DNA of 64,000 nucleotides from Caldilineaceae bacterium. GTDB lineage: Bacteria; Chloroflexota; Anaerolineae; Caldilineales; Caldilineaceae. The stretch is taken from the NCBI GenBank assembly GCA_026645575.1, contig JAPKMW010000009.1, positions 104,608 through 168,607 of the forward strand. Direction: 5' to 3'. Positions 26,663 to 36,454 of the stretch are shown here, one piece after another. The first letter of the stretch is position 1; each line of letters starts with the position of its first letter. Under the pieces are notes generated by a model. It was not told where the DNA came from and did no database searches. It worked only from the letters and a program-made list of their open reading frames with translations. A program made the position numbers and the translations under genes.

Positions 26663-27643
26663 CTATTCTAATTTGTAGCACAATTTTACGACGTCAATAT
26701 TGGAGCGAACTTCTTTTTGCGCTTGTATACGCCAGCGCGGCCAGGCGCCGGCGATGCCCCACCAAAGTAATTTTAAGAGGCTAAGGCCGCCCAATAACGC
26801 ACGGAGCGCCGCCGCATGCAGGGGGCTGTAGTGTTTTTGGTAAAAGAGCATCTTGCCCCGGTAGACCATTTTGCGCCTGCTCCAACGATTCATACTACGC
26901 CCGCCGTAGTGAACGATCGTTGCGTCGGGCAGATAATAGATAGACCAGCCGGCCCGCTTTAGCCGATATTGCAGATCGGCTTCATCGCCATAGATGAAAT
27001 ACTCCTCATCAAGCAACCCGATTTGATCCAAGGCTGCACGCCGTAGCAGGAGGCAAGCCGAACTGATCCAGCCAACGGAGCGCACTTGATCATCCTTGAT
27101 AATGGCCGGATACCCCTCTAGGATGAGTTCACCGAGCCGGGTGGCAATCAAGAATTCTTCCAACAGCGTCGAAAAGTTGTTATAACATGATTGAACCGTA
27201 CCATCCGGGTTGAAGATTTTGCCGCCAACGGCGCCCGCTTGCGGGTTTGCATCCATAAATGCCACCATCGCATCTAGAGAAGGGCCATTCACCAGCGTGT
27301 CATTGTTCAACAGGAGGACGTAGCGGCCCCAACTGGACTCAATTCCCTGATTGCTGGCCTTGCCTAAACCAACATTCTCTTCATTCTGAATTAAGCGCAC
27401 CGCCGGGAATTCGGTGCGGAGCATGAGTTGACTGCCGTCTGTAGAACCATTATCAACCACAACCACATCGAAGCAACTAGCCATTTCCGTGGCATAAAGT
27501 GACTGTAGACACTGCTTTAGGTAGCCTTTGTTATTCCAGCAGACGAGTATAATCGACATATCGGGTTCAACATCGCTGAGGTGCGATGGCCGGACGATGG
27601 CTTCCGCCAACCAAAGGCCGGAAATCAACGCTTGTTTTTCCAT
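26663..27643 (-). CDS. Glycosyltransferase family 2, rhamnosyltransferase-like
   Basis: A 326-residue GT-A enzyme of the WbbL-like group. It has SIILVCWNNKGYL at the N-terminal strand, VVVVDNGSTDGS (donor binding), LLLNNDTLV (metal-binding Asp) and the acceptor-side DEEYFIYGDEADLQYRLKRA. Enzymes of this subgroup commonly transfer rhamnose, though this is not certain here. AGGAGTGAATC precedes the ATG at 27643 and includes the stop codon of the preceding nucleotidyltransferase gene, so the two are closely coupled. A C-terminal hydrophobic stretch (ALLGGLSLLKLLWWGIAG) may bind the membrane. Confidence 0.9.
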   Translation of the reverse strand: MEKQALISGLWLAEAIVRPSHLSDVEPDMSIILVCWNNKGYLKQCLQSLYATEMASCFDVVVVDNGSTDGSQLMLRTEFPAVRLIQNEENVGLGKASNQGIESSWGRYVLLLNNDTLVNGPSLDAMVAFMDANPQAGAVGGKIFNPDGTVQSCYNNFSTLLEEFLIATRLGELILEGYPAIIKDDQVRSVGWISSACLLLRRAALDQIGLLDEEYFIYGDEADLQYRLKRAGWSIYYLPDATIVHYGGRSMNRWSRRKMVYRGKMLFYQKHYSPLHAAALRALLGGLSLLKLLWWGIAGAWPRWRIQAQKEVRSNIDVVKLCYKLE

Positions 27644-27646
27644 GAT

Positions 27647-28396
27647 TCACTCCTGATGAAGAGTACGATCCATGGCCATAATTTCATCGTATGTGCCTAG
27701 ATCAACATAGGTGCCGCAGACCATGTGCAAACTGCGGAAATTCATACCGCCAGCAATCGCCCCATTCAGGATCTGGGCGAAATCAGCAACACCATCACAA
27801 ACCTGTTCGTGAAGGTACTCAGTGAAACAGGGACGCCAAATCATGCACCCCCACATTTGGGTCAGGTCAGTATGCCGCGGCTTATCCACGATCTCGACGA
27901 CACGACCATTTTTGTCCGAACGCACCATGCCAAATTTCTCGGGGCGTTCGGTGGTAAACAACGCCAACACAGCATCAACACCCGATTCGGCAATCTCGTG
28001 CATGTGGCGGAAAACCTCTTCCGGCTGCATAATTGTGTCAGCCATGCCAAAAAAGACCGTCTTGCCGCGCGTCAAATGGTAGGCGGAATCGAGCGCATGG
28101 GCCAGACCAGGGGAGGTGGACCGATCACTCTGATTGGCGCCTTCTTGAACCACATAACTAATGTGACAGCCAAACCGTTGACCGTTGCCAAAATAGCCCA
28201 CTAACTGATGCTTGGTTTCGTTGATGACAAAGATGACATGCCGTAACCCGGCCACGGTTAAGTTTTGCAAGACAAACTGCGCAATCGGTTTGTAGCGATT
28301 CTCCCGAATCACCGGATATAACTCCTTTGGATATGGCAACCCTAAGCGAACACCCTTCCCTGCTGCCGGAATCAGGCCAATCAATTCTTCCTTCAT
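27647..28396 (-). CDS. Sugar-1-phosphate nucleotidyltransferase
   Basis: A 249-residue nucleotidyltransferase that makes an NDP-sugar from NTP and sugar-1-phosphate. The nucleotide-binding signature is present as PAAGKGVRLGLPYPKELYP (about 9-27), followed by KPIAQFVLQNL and a substrate-binding GMADTIMQPEEV. The start at 28396 has AAAAGGAAC upstream. The signature differs from classical RmlA (GSGTRLxPxT), so a thymidylyl-, uridylyl- or cytidylyltransferase for an unknown sugar is possible. It probably supplies one of the donors used by neighbouring transferases. Confidence 0.85.
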   Translation of the reverse strand: MKEELIGLIPAAGKGVRLGLPYPKELYPVIRENRYKPIAQFVLQNLTVAGLRHVIFVINETKHQLVGYFGNGQRFGCHISYVVQEGANQSDRSTSPGLAHALDSAYHLTRGKTVFFGMADTIMQPEEVFRHMHEIAESGVDAVLALFTTERPEKFGMVRSDKNGRVVEIVDKPRHTDLTQMWGCMIWRPCFTEYLHEQVCDGVADFAQILNGAIAGGMNFRSLHMVCGTYVDLGTYDEIMAMDRTLHQE

Positions 28397-28412
28397 AACT
28401 TGTTCCTTTTGC

Positions 28413-29828
28413 CTATGGTGATTGCTGTGATGTCTCTGACTGACGACGAACCATCTGTTCAATACTGACTAAACCGCCCAGAAAGAGCCAGGCAAAAATG
28501 CTCGACCGAAAACCGTTAAACCCAATGTTATAGACAAAGGGGAAAAACCAATCGACCAACATTCCGGATGCTGCTGTGCCGGCCAGGCCGCCCAAAGCCG
28601 CATAGGCATAGGCGCGGGCAAAGCCTTTGGGCGCCTCGGCACAGAGCCGCCAGCCAAGCCACGCTGCTTCCGCAAAGAACCAAAGAACACAGCCCAGACC
28701 CAGGATGCCAATTTGCGCCAGAATATCCAGATATTGATTGTGTGAATTAAATTGCACCACATAACCCCGAATGCGATAGAGCGGTGTGTACCAATAGTAG
28801 TTGGCTGGACCAAAGCCCAGAATCGGATTAACCCCAAGCATCTTTACAATAATGATCCAGGCGTCAAGGCGCGTCGAATAGCTATATTCATCGGAAGCGA
28901 TGGCTTGTAGGCTGACGATCTGGGCCGGCACATAGCCGAAGATCGCCAGGAAAAGTCCAAGTCGCCATGAGCGCGCCGTCAGGATCGCCCCAATTGCAAT
29001 CAACGGCGGCAGCCAGGCGGATTTCCAGTCATATTGCAAGACACAGGTGACATAGAGCGACAAGAGACAGATGCCACCGGCCAGAATGCGCCAACGCCAG
29101 GCTAGGGTTTCATGAAACAAGGCCATGCTGAAGCTCAGGGCGATCAGCCACGTCCAGAAGACCGCATTAGCCGTTGCGCTGACTTGAAAGACCCGCGCCG
29201 TAACCAGCGAGAGCGGTGAGACCCACCCCAGGGCAAAGATCCCGCCCAGAATGAGCAGCAGCCAGGTCATCCATTCCAGCCACTGTAGCTCCTGCACTTC
29301 ATGCGCCACCAGTAAAAAGGCGCCAACTCCCAGAACAAAGATCAACGTAGCGCCAATCTGGGTATCGATTGGCGCCTGTGGGAGGGGAAACCACGGTAGC
29401 TGCCCACTGACAAAGGCCAGCACCGTAACGCCCACCAAACAGAGCATCGGACGGATGGTTCGGGAAGGAACCAGCAGCCGTTCGCGCCGGCTGACCAACA
29501 GTTTTAAAAGCCACAAGGTTACCAGCAACCCCAATTGCAAGACGGCAAAGTTCAGCCCGCCCGGTAGCGCTGGGGATGGCGCCAGCAAGCCAGTGATCAA
29601 GAGGGTGATGATCCCCCAGTGCGGATGATAGAGCAAAAAGAGCGCACCACCCAGCGCCAGCAACAGCGCGATCAAGAGGACAATGCGGCTTGGGGCAAAG
29701 TGCATCGGCAACGCTATGCTGATCAATAACACCGCCGCCACGACTAACAGCGTCTGCCACTGCTGGAAACCAGTTGTGAGCCAGTGTGACCAGTTTGTAG
29801 ATGGGGTACTCGATGTAATCGTATTCAT
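28413..29828 (-). CDS. O-antigen polymerase/ligase-family membrane protein (Wzy/WaaL fold), first copy
   Basis: A 471-residue protein with about 11-12 membrane helices and the large extracytoplasmic loop of the Wzy_C family. The loop contains STRLDAWIIIVKMLGVNPIL, FGPANYYWYTP and SHNQYLDILAQIGILGLG. Family members polymerise lipid-linked repeat units or ligate polymer to an acceptor. The start at 29828 shares a base with the preceding stop (TGATG), so the gene is translationally coupled to the GT4 upstream. Whether it is polymerase or ligase is not decided by the sequence. Confidence 0.88.
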   Translation of the reverse strand: MNTITSSTPSTNWSHWLTTGFQQWQTLLVVAAVLLISIALPMHFAPSRIVLLIALLLALGGALFLLYHPHWGIITLLITGLLAPSPALPGGLNFAVLQLGLLVTLWLLKLLVSRRERLLVPSRTIRPMLCLVGVTVLAFVSGQLPWFPLPQAPIDTQIGATLIFVLGVGAFLLVAHEVQELQWLEWMTWLLLILGGIFALGWVSPLSLVTARVFQVSATANAVFWTWLIALSFSMALFHETLAWRWRILAGGICLLSLYVTCVLQYDWKSAWLPPLIAIGAILTARSWRLGLFLAIFGYVPAQIVSLQAIASDEYSYSTRLDAWIIIVKMLGVNPILGFGPANYYWYTPLYRIRGYVVQFNSHNQYLDILAQIGILGLGCVLWFFAEAAWLGWRLCAEAPKGFARAYAYAALGGLAGTAASGMLVDWFFPFVYNIGFNGFRSSIFAWLFLGGLVSIEQMVRRQSETSQQSP

Positions 29829-31009
29829 CAGCGACAAGCAACGGTCCGCTCAATCAATTGGAGAAACTTGGGTAGGGTGGCTGACCAATCGTACTTGGTG
29901 CGCGCCAATTCATACGCCCGCGCTGTCAGCCGCTCACGTAAACCCGCTTCTTGAAAAAGTCGCAGAATGGCAGCGGCAAACGCTTGTGGGGTGTCAGCGA
30001 TCAATAAATGTACCCCATCTTGCGCATCAATACCTTCGACACCTTTACTGGTCGTAATGACCGGCGTACCTAGCGCCATCGCTTCCAGAATCTTGAGCCG
30101 GGTTCCGCCGCCGCTGTGGATGGGAACAATACTGCACCAGGCGCTGGCAATGAGCGGGCGGACATCAGGGACAAGACCCGTTAGTTGCACATTGGGCACC
30201 GCCGGCAGTGGCTGATTGGCATGATCGCCAGTGATGGTGATCGTCACGTCAGGGGTCTGCGCTTGCACTTGTGGGAAAACCTCTTGCAGAAACCAGACCA
30301 TAGCCTCATAGTTGGCGAAATAACGAAAAGGCCCGTTAAAAATCAGGCTGTACGGCGTGGGTTGCTTTGGAATCGTCGCATAGTCAGCCAGATTGACACA
30401 ATTGGGAATGATTTCAATCGACTGATAGCCGGGAACGGCTCTACTAACCAGTTGGCGTTCCTGAGCCGAAACCACCGTACAACTGTCAAAGCGGCGGAGG
30501 ACCCGCGCCAAATAGCGCCGATGCTTAAACCAGGTCAACCCATGCCGCAGGCGACGCTGGAGGGTGGTTGCCTGGCGGTAAGGTTCAATCAGCACCCCCA
30601 ACTCCACCTCTTCAAAGAGCGCCGGCGTCTTACCGAAATGTTGGACATAGCCGGCTGTTGTCAATTGCGATGCAATGACCAGATCAAAGGGCTGCCGCAC
30701 CATTGTCTGGGCAATGGCCTGCGCCATCGCCGGTGAATAGCTATTCACTACTGAACGCGGGGTGAGTGTAAAGAAGCCGCGGCGGCCACGCCAACTTGTG
30801 GGTACATACGGTTGCCACGGCACCGCCTGCGCAACCGTGCAAAACGAGCGTAGTTCCGGCGACGCCACTGCCTCCCCAACTTCATCAGCAAAGCTCAACA
30901 GCGTGATCTCATGGTGCGCCGCCAACCGGGCCAGGAGATGATAGATCCGCAACTTCGATCCATTGGTGATTGGATAGGGAAACCAACGCGACAAAAAGAG
31001 AATACGCAT
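29828..31009 (-). CDS. Glycosyltransferase family 4
   Basis: A 393-residue GT-B glycosyltransferase starting MRILFLSRWFPYPITNGSK, a form common among sugar transferases of exopolysaccharide loci. The C-terminal donor site contains SIVPIHSGGGTRLKILEAMA followed by LGTPVITTSKGVEGI, and the sequence ends with the usual terminal helix. AAGGATTC precedes the ATG. It overlaps the polymerase start by one base. Donor and acceptor are unknown. Confidence 0.91.
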   Translation of the reverse strand: MRILFLSRWFPYPITNGSKLRIYHLLARLAAHHEITLLSFADEVGEAVASPELRSFCTVAQAVPWQPYVPTSWRGRRGFFTLTPRSVVNSYSPAMAQAIAQTMVRQPFDLVIASQLTTAGYVQHFGKTPALFEEVELGVLIEPYRQATTLQRRLRHGLTWFKHRRYLARVLRRFDSCTVVSAQERQLVSRAVPGYQSIEIIPNCVNLADYATIPKQPTPYSLIFNGPFRYFANYEAMVWFLQEVFPQVQAQTPDVTITITGDHANQPLPAVPNVQLTGLVPDVRPLIASAWCSIVPIHSGGGTRLKILEAMALGTPVITTSKGVEGIDAQDGVHLLIADTPQAFAAAILRLFQEAGLRERLTARAYELARTKYDWSATLPKFLQLIERTVACR

Positions 31010-31030
31010 GAATCCTTGCCTGTATACAGA

Positions 31031-31072
31031 GTGAGTCAGTCGGGCAGTGCGTCAGTCGGTTCGCGTACTGCA
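31031..31072. repeat. Degenerate GACT-rich intergenic repeat
   Basis: GTGAGTCAGTCGGGCAGTGC followed by GTCAGTCGG and GTACTGC is a degenerate short-period repeat. Similar GACTAC/GACTGC-based strings occur at 2248-2280, 37795-37838 and 42079-42128, always between genes. Confidence 0.4.
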
Positions 31073-31080
31073 TCCCTGAT

Positions 31081-31995
31081 TTACTGATTTACTGTCCTCG
31101 ATGGCATCTGCCCCCAACGCCGGCGCAAAAAATCAAGCATCCCTCGCCACATTGCATCGCGATCAGCGCGCCTTGCCCGCCACTTCGGCTTGATGGTCCA
31201 ACTGACTAGCGTGCGTAACAATTGGCCCCAGGCCATCACCCAGGCGCTGAAGGGAGCGTGATGTTTGGCCAGCACCAACAACCGGTTACGCGTGCTGTAA
31301 TAAAAAAGAGAGGGTTTGGGCTGATAATTACGTTGCACCCCTTTATGCCAGAGCTTGGCCTGGGGGACATGCCAGATCTGCCAGCCGGCCTTGCCGGCGC
31401 GGATGCACCATTCGGTCTCTTCCCAGAAGTAAAAAAAGCGTTCATCAATCATGCCGACCTGTTCAATGACGGCGCGCCGCACGAGAATAGCGCAGCCGGA
31501 GATCCAAGCCACCTGATGGGCTACCTGTAATTGACCGCGATCCGGCTCATCCTTGGCAACATGGACCGAATTCCAACTGCGACTCAACAGCCCGCCCCCC
31601 GACTGAATCACCGTCGGCTCGTCGTGGTGATAGACCAGCGGGCCAACGATGCCGATCTGGGGATCACTTTCGCCAATGGCAATGAGTCTGGTCAAACAAT
31701 CGGGCGCCAGGATTGTGTCTTCATTGAGGACAAAGACCCAATCGGCGCCCTGTTCCAACGCGGCGGCAATGCCTACATTGTTGTTGCCGGCATAGCCGCG
31801 ATTGTCGCTCAGTTCCAGGATCTGAACAGCAGGGAAGGTTGCCCGAATGGCGGCAACTGAGCCATCAGTTGAGTGATTATCGAGGACGATTACTTTATGC
31901 CGATCGTACGAACTTTGCTTCAAGGAAGCTAAACATTCTAAGGTATCTGAACATCGATTGGTGTTGAGGATAATTATCAGTATATAGGGTTGCAT
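31081..31995 (-). CDS. Glycosyltransferase family 2, rhamnosyltransferase-like
   Basis: A 304-residue GT-A enzyme. It shows YILIIILNTNRCSDTLECL at the donor-binding strand, VIVLDNHSTDGSV, FVLNEDTILAPDCL (metal site) and IDERFFYFWEETEWCIRAG on the acceptor side. These are the features of WbbL-like transferases. No strong ribosome binding site precedes the ATG at 31995. A 42-base gap separates it from the epimerase gene upstream, so it is probably in the same operon. Confidence 0.9.
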   Translation of the reverse strand: MQPYILIIILNTNRCSDTLECLASLKQSSYDRHKVIVLDNHSTDGSVAAIRATFPAVQILELSDNRGYAGNNNVGIAAALEQGADWVFVLNEDTILAPDCLTRLIAIGESDPQIGIVGPLVYHHDEPTVIQSGGGLLSRSWNSVHVAKDEPDRGQLQVAHQVAWISGCAILVRRAVIEQVGMIDERFFYFWEETEWCIRAGKAGWQIWHVPQAKLWHKGVQRNYQPKPSLFYYSTRNRLLVLAKHHAPFSAWVMAWGQLLRTLVSWTIKPKWRARRADRDAMWRGMLDFLRRRWGQMPSRTVNQ

Positions 31996-32038
31996 TGTGA
32001 TATATTTACCGCCAAAATTTGAGACATAGGGAAGATAT

Positions 32039-33085
32039 TCAATGGTAGACCCCGGCGATCTCAGTCAGCTCCAGTGACCGGCTCGTATTCTGCGGTAACC
32101 ATGCTTTCGGAAAATTCTTCGTCACTTCAATGTTGTTAAACCCTTGGCTGCTGCGTGCGCCAACTTGTTTGACCCAAGCGGCCATACGCGCCAGCCCCTC
32201 CTCCAGCGTGTGGAGCTTACGCTCGCCGAAGACGCAACGCACCTTGTCATGCGCTGAAAAAGCGTCCCAGACCTCATTGCGCGCCGGCATGTGGACAAGT
32301 TTGGGCGCTACACCCATCGCCCAAGCCACGGCCTCCGCTAGCTCATTGATGGTATAGGCGCGATCCGCCCCAATATTAAAGATCTGATTGTAGGCCGCCG
32401 GCACGTCAATTGCTTCGGCCAGGATGGGGGCAATATCGCCGATATAACTAAAGGCGCGCGTTTGGGTGCCATCGCCAAAGATTGTCATTGGCTTGTTTTG
32501 CAAGATCTGGTTCATGAAGATACCGACCACGTTGCGATATTTATCACCAATGTTTTGGCGTTCTCCATAGACATTGTGGGGCCGGAAGATAATATAATTG
32601 AGATCAAACATTGCTTTGCAGATTTGCAACTCCTGCTCAATGGACAACTTGGCAATCCCATAGGGATCTTCCGGGTGCGCCGGCGTCGCTTCGGTCATAG
32701 GCAATGCTGCGCTTGTGCCATAGACTGCAATGGATGAAGTGAAAACAAAACATTTGACGCCCGTGTTGACGGACGCATTGATTAAGTTAATGCTGCCGAT
32801 CAGATTGTTTTCATAGTTAAAACGCTTAATAAAATGACTCAACCCTTCGGCAGCGTAAGCCGCTAAATGGTAGACATAGTCGAAGCGCTCATGTTGAAAG
32901 AGAGCGTTAATTAATGCAACATCGTTAATACTCCCTTGGAGGAAGTCAGCACCTGGTACAATATTGTCAATGAAACCGCCGCTTAGGTCGTCCAACACTG
33001 TCACTTGGTGGTTACGTTTCACCAAGTGTTCCGTTACATGTGCGCCAATGAAGCCGGCACCACCAGTGATAAGAATTTTGCTCAT
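32039..33085 (-). CDS. NAD-dependent sugar-nucleotide epimerase/dehydratase (extended SDR)
   Basis: A 348-residue extended short-chain dehydrogenase. The Rossmann motif is GGAGFIGAHV (residues 8-17), the catalytic Ser lies in FTSSIAVYG, and the Tyr-Lys pair is YGIAK (around residue 149). It resembles UDP-glucose/UDP-GlcNAc 4-epimerases, with the substrate-binding run NVYGERQNIGDKYRNVVGIF. The C-terminus is slightly extended beyond GalE-like enzymes. The start is at ATG 33085; the frame to 33124 overlaps the upstream gene. It could be a 4-epimerase or a related dehydratase; TSS and YxxxK are compatible with both. Confidence 0.88.
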   Translation of the reverse strand: MSKILITGGAGFIGAHVTEHLVKRNHQVTVLDDLSGGFIDNIVPGADFLQGSINDVALINALFQHERFDYVYHLAAYAAEGLSHFIKRFNYENNLIGSINLINASVNTGVKCFVFTSSIAVYGTSAALPMTEATPAHPEDPYGIAKLSIEQELQICKAMFDLNYIIFRPHNVYGERQNIGDKYRNVVGIFMNQILQNKPMTIFGDGTQTRAFSYIGDIAPILAEAIDVPAAYNQIFNIGADRAYTINELAEAVAWAMGVAPKLVHMPARNEVWDAFSAHDKVRCVFGERKLHTLEEGLARMAAWVKQVGARSSQGFNNIEVTKNFPKAWLPQNTSRSLELTEIAGVYH

Positions 33086-33104
33086 AGGTTTTTCGTTTCG
33101 CCTC

Positions 33105-34487
33105 CTAACCGTGTAAGAAGCCACTTTCAGGCCCTGTTGCCACCCGATATGCCGTAATGAGATCGGTATAGATTGCTTGTAATTCCATCACCTCTTCTTC
33201 CATCGTTTTAACAGGCTCAATCATTATGGATAGGCGTTCAAGTAAACCGGCTTCAGTGACGATTCGCCACAACTGATGCGCTAAATCCGCTACATTATTG
33301 CGCTCAAAAACCAGCCCATTGACCTCATGTTTGACAAATTCTGTAATACCGCCAACATTAGAGGCAATAACCGGCGTTTTGCTGGCGAATGCCTCCTGGA
33401 TTACCCTGGGGTTGTTTTCATGCCACGCTGAGGGTACAACAAGAATATCGATTTCCGATAAGATTTCACCAAGTTGCTCATGAGGAAATGCACCGCAAAA
33501 TTTGATCGATTTATCATTATCTTTTGCTAGGCTTTTTAGTTCTTCTACATAATCTGGCGCTTTGCTTATGTCACCATAAATCGACAACCCCGCTTGATCT
33601 GAGATAGAGGTGGATACAAAAGCTGACAGAAGGAGATGAACCCCTTTGACAGGAATGATTTGACCGATATAGCCGATACGGATTTTTTCGGCTAACCGCT
33701 TTTTCGGCATTGTCTCAACCCAGGCAAGATGATGACCACTGTGAACAACTTTGATCTGCTTTGCTATTCCACTAGCCTTAATGATATCGCGCAAACATGA
33801 TGAAGGCGCCGTAACACAATCAGCTAAAGTAAGCATCGCAGTCAGAAAATTCTTGCGATGGGCCATATCAAGCGCCATGCCACGCAAACCCGGCAAGCGA
33901 TTTATCAGGGCTTGTTTACTTGCCCAGTCTAAGATAATTGCAGTAGATTTTTCCGGCAGCGTCGCGCTAAGACCCCGATATATTTTTGTATCCCACAACA
34001 TACACTGAAGACAATCCCAACTGCTTGTACGCCCATCACATAAGGTTCCATCATTTCGGACAAGGCTTAGTTTGGGACAAATAAACCAGTAATCAGTTAG
34101 CGTCAAAACTACCGGTAGCTGTTTAGACTTAATGGCTTGGATGACGCTGGCTGATAAAGTAAGACATGAGGTAATGTGGGTAATATCGGGCTGCCACTCT
34201 GATAACCACTGGCTAAAATACTTCTCTATTGTTGAATTCGCATAAAGAAATTTATTCGGGTCAGATGCCAAACTCCAGTTAAGATTAACGCGACGAATAG
34301 AGATGCCTAAATACGTTTCATCAACATAACCATTCCAATAATCTTGCCCTTCGTCCCATTTCCCGACACAAACCACCTGCACTTTATGACCTAGCTCTTG
34401 CAAACATAAAGCATAGCCCAGCGTTCGTTGCTCGGTTCCACTTGTATGTTGCGGTGGGAAAAAACTGGAAATCAGTAAGATCTTCAT
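33105..34487 (-). CDS. Glycosyltransferase family 4
   Basis: A 460-residue GT-B enzyme, longer than the other GT4 proteins here. It begins MKILLISSFFPPQHTSGTEQ. An insertion in the N-terminal domain carries several cysteines (FICPKLSLVRNDGTLCDGRT, then WDCLQCMLWD), a feature of some GT4 subgroups that may bind metal. The donor domain has IGYIGQIIPVKGVHLLLSAF and HENNPRVIQEAFASKTPVIA. The start at 34487 is chosen because the protein then aligns with family N-termini. Substrates are unknown. Confidence 0.9.
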   Translation of the reverse strand: MKILLISSFFPPQHTSGTEQRTLGYALCLQELGHKVQVVCVGKWDEGQDYWNGYVDETYLGISIRRVNLNWSLASDPNKFLYANSTIEKYFSQWLSEWQPDITHITSCLTLSASVIQAIKSKQLPVVLTLTDYWFICPKLSLVRNDGTLCDGRTSSWDCLQCMLWDTKIYRGLSATLPEKSTAIILDWASKQALINRLPGLRGMALDMAHRKNFLTAMLTLADCVTAPSSCLRDIIKASGIAKQIKVVHSGHHLAWVETMPKKRLAEKIRIGYIGQIIPVKGVHLLLSAFVSTSISDQAGLSIYGDISKAPDYVEELKSLAKDNDKSIKFCGAFPHEQLGEILSEIDILVVPSAWHENNPRVIQEAFASKTPVIASNVGGITEFVKHEVNGLVFERNNVADLAHQLWRIVTEAGLLERLSIMIEPVKTMEEEVMELQAIYTDLITAYRVATGPESGFLHG

Positions 34488-34534
34488 TGGGTTATATACC
34501 TGGCAATTCCGGTGTTCAAGACTCATCATCAACT

Positions 34535-36385
34535 TCAGTCACAAAATCGTCTGAGCATCATCTCATACGTGATGAGGGGTGCGATTTTGCCAATCGTCCA
34601 TTCTTCTAACTTAGACAAATGGCGATCCATCAACGTGCGCAGATAAGTTGGTGCAAAAATACCACGGTCGCTTGTACGTTTATCGAATAAGATTCCTTCT
34701 GCCCAATCACGCAGATCGGTTCGTAGGTAGTCCCCGTAATCGGCATAGAGCATTCCGTACTCAGGGAAAATTGTCTTAACGCGGTGATTGAAATGATGTT
34801 TGAGCTTTACCATCATGATATGGCTTCCGCGAATGAAGGGTTTGGTGGTCGGCAAGTACCCATCACGGTCATAGGGCACATAGGCCAACTGCGGGGTTCT
34901 TTGTTGGATCACGGTTCGATGCAAGATTCTGCTTTGGCGAAGCAGGGCCGGTAAGGAGTAGATAAATTCAAATAGATCATAGTCAAAGAAGGGAAAACGT
35001 ACTTCAATATGGGAACGTTTGAAGGTGGTCAAATTCTGTGTCAACCGGCGGCAATGGTTATGAAGGTAAAAATATTCACCGCGCACATCGGGCCGATAGC
35101 CCAAATAGGGTGTTATTTCATCGCGAAATGAATCAAAGGCTAAACCTTGGATTTTGCCAAAGAGCGGCTGACAATACAGTAGGCGCTCTTCGGGCTCCGT
35201 TATCGAAGGCCAGGTATATTCGTGGGTGCATAGATAGAACAAACGCGTGATCAACGCAAGCTCATCTACCGCAAATATCTGCAATGGCTCAACTGAATCA
35301 GAATGGCCCATGATTGTGCCCCCATCCCAACCTGTTAAGTTTACATCGATCAATTGGCGCGCCTGTGGCAACGTACTTATCCCATGAGCATGGATCCAGC
35401 TATGGAATCCCTCGGTCAGTTCAAGATGAAAATCAACCTGCTCTTTAACCCACGCGCCATTCGGGAGGTCGAACCAATGATGATCACTGCCAACCACACT
35501 GGCAATGCGGCGGGCGTATTGGACATCGCGACAATCGTGGTTTCCGTAGGTTAGCGAGACAATAGGGCGGCGCTCAGTCATACCCAGTATGGTCCGTGAA
35601 TCAAGCCCCCCGCTTAGATAGACGCCAGGTTTATATTGATCCCCAGACAGCCGTCTAACCGCACGTTGCAAGAGCATACCTACTTCTTCGGCTGCTTCTT
35701 GGAATGTTATTTCCGCGCGATAAGGAATATCCGCGAAAGACCAGTATGGCTTTATGCTGCATGTACCAGTGCTAAGGTCGTACTGCAACAAAGAGGCGCT
35801 TGGTAGCAACTGGATATCCTCGAAGAATGTACGCGCCCCCAGTAGATGTTGAAAACGAACATATTGGGCCAATGCTGTTACGTCAACTTTCCGCGGAAAG
35901 GTCTCATCGCATAATATACCCTTCATTTCCGGCGCAAAGAGCAAGCGCCCAGAACGGCACGCATAAAAGAGCGGGTATAGACCATAGCGATCATTAGCGA
36001 GCAAAAGGCGATGACGGTGCTTATCATAAAGGGCCAGAATAAAGGCGCCATTCAAGTGATGGATAAAATCATCCTCGAAACGATCATAAAGCGCGAGGAT
36101 GATTTGCTCGTCTGCATCTTCGGTCACCTTTGTTGCATCAAAATTGCGTTGATAAAGCTCACCAGCCATGACAAGAGCGACGGTCGAAGAGGCATTCCAA
36201 ACTGGTTGGGCACACTGATTAAAGATACCAATCCCAATGCGTCCAATGGCTAAATTCTGCGCCGGGTGGATAAAGCTTTCGGTGACATACCAGGCTCGAT
36301 GAGCCATTACATTAGCCATTTTGGTTGTCAACGTGCAAATCTCTGCTACTTTTTCGGGTGCTGCGATACCAAATATCCCACTCAT
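34535..36385 (-). CDS. Asparagine synthetase-like enzyme with degenerate glutaminase domain
   Basis: A 616-residue homologue of AsnB: an N-terminal class II amidotransferase domain, then an ATP-pyrophosphatase domain with the intact P-loop YLSGGLDSRTILGM. Two glutaminase residues are changed. The N-terminal MCGIFG is MSGIFG here, so the nucleophilic Cys is Ser, and the NGEIYN loop reads AGELYQ. The enzyme is therefore unlikely to hydrolyse glutamine and may use free ammonia or another amine after adenylating a carboxylate. Homologues in polysaccharide loci are thought to amidate uronic acids, which fits the uronic-acid pathway nearby (inference). AsnB proper would need the Cys. It sits between a GT2 and a GT4 gene. 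Confidence 0.88.
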   Translation of the reverse strand: MSGIFGIAAPEKVAEICTLTTKMANVMAHRAWYVTESFIHPAQNLAIGRIGIGIFNQCAQPVWNASSTVALVMAGELYQRNFDATKVTEDADEQIILALYDRFEDDFIHHLNGAFILALYDKHRHRLLLANDRYGLYPLFYACRSGRLLFAPEMKGILCDETFPRKVDVTALAQYVRFQHLLGARTFFEDIQLLPSASLLQYDLSTGTCSIKPYWSFADIPYRAEITFQEAAEEVGMLLQRAVRRLSGDQYKPGVYLSGGLDSRTILGMTERRPIVSLTYGNHDCRDVQYARRIASVVGSDHHWFDLPNGAWVKEQVDFHLELTEGFHSWIHAHGISTLPQARQLIDVNLTGWDGGTIMGHSDSVEPLQIFAVDELALITRLFYLCTHEYTWPSITEPEERLLYCQPLFGKIQGLAFDSFRDEITPYLGYRPDVRGEYFYLHNHCRRLTQNLTTFKRSHIEVRFPFFDYDLFEFIYSLPALLRQSRILHRTVIQQRTPQLAYVPYDRDGYLPTTKPFIRGSHIMMVKLKHHFNHRVKTIFPEYGMLYADYGDYLRTDLRDWAEGILFDKRTSDRGIFAPTYLRTLMDRHLSKLEEWTIGKIAPLITYEMMLRRFCD

Positions 36386-36454
36386 CCGTATGCCTCACTG
36401 TCCATTGATTTCAAATTGACCATAACCTATTCCCTGTGTAACGCCCATCTACTG

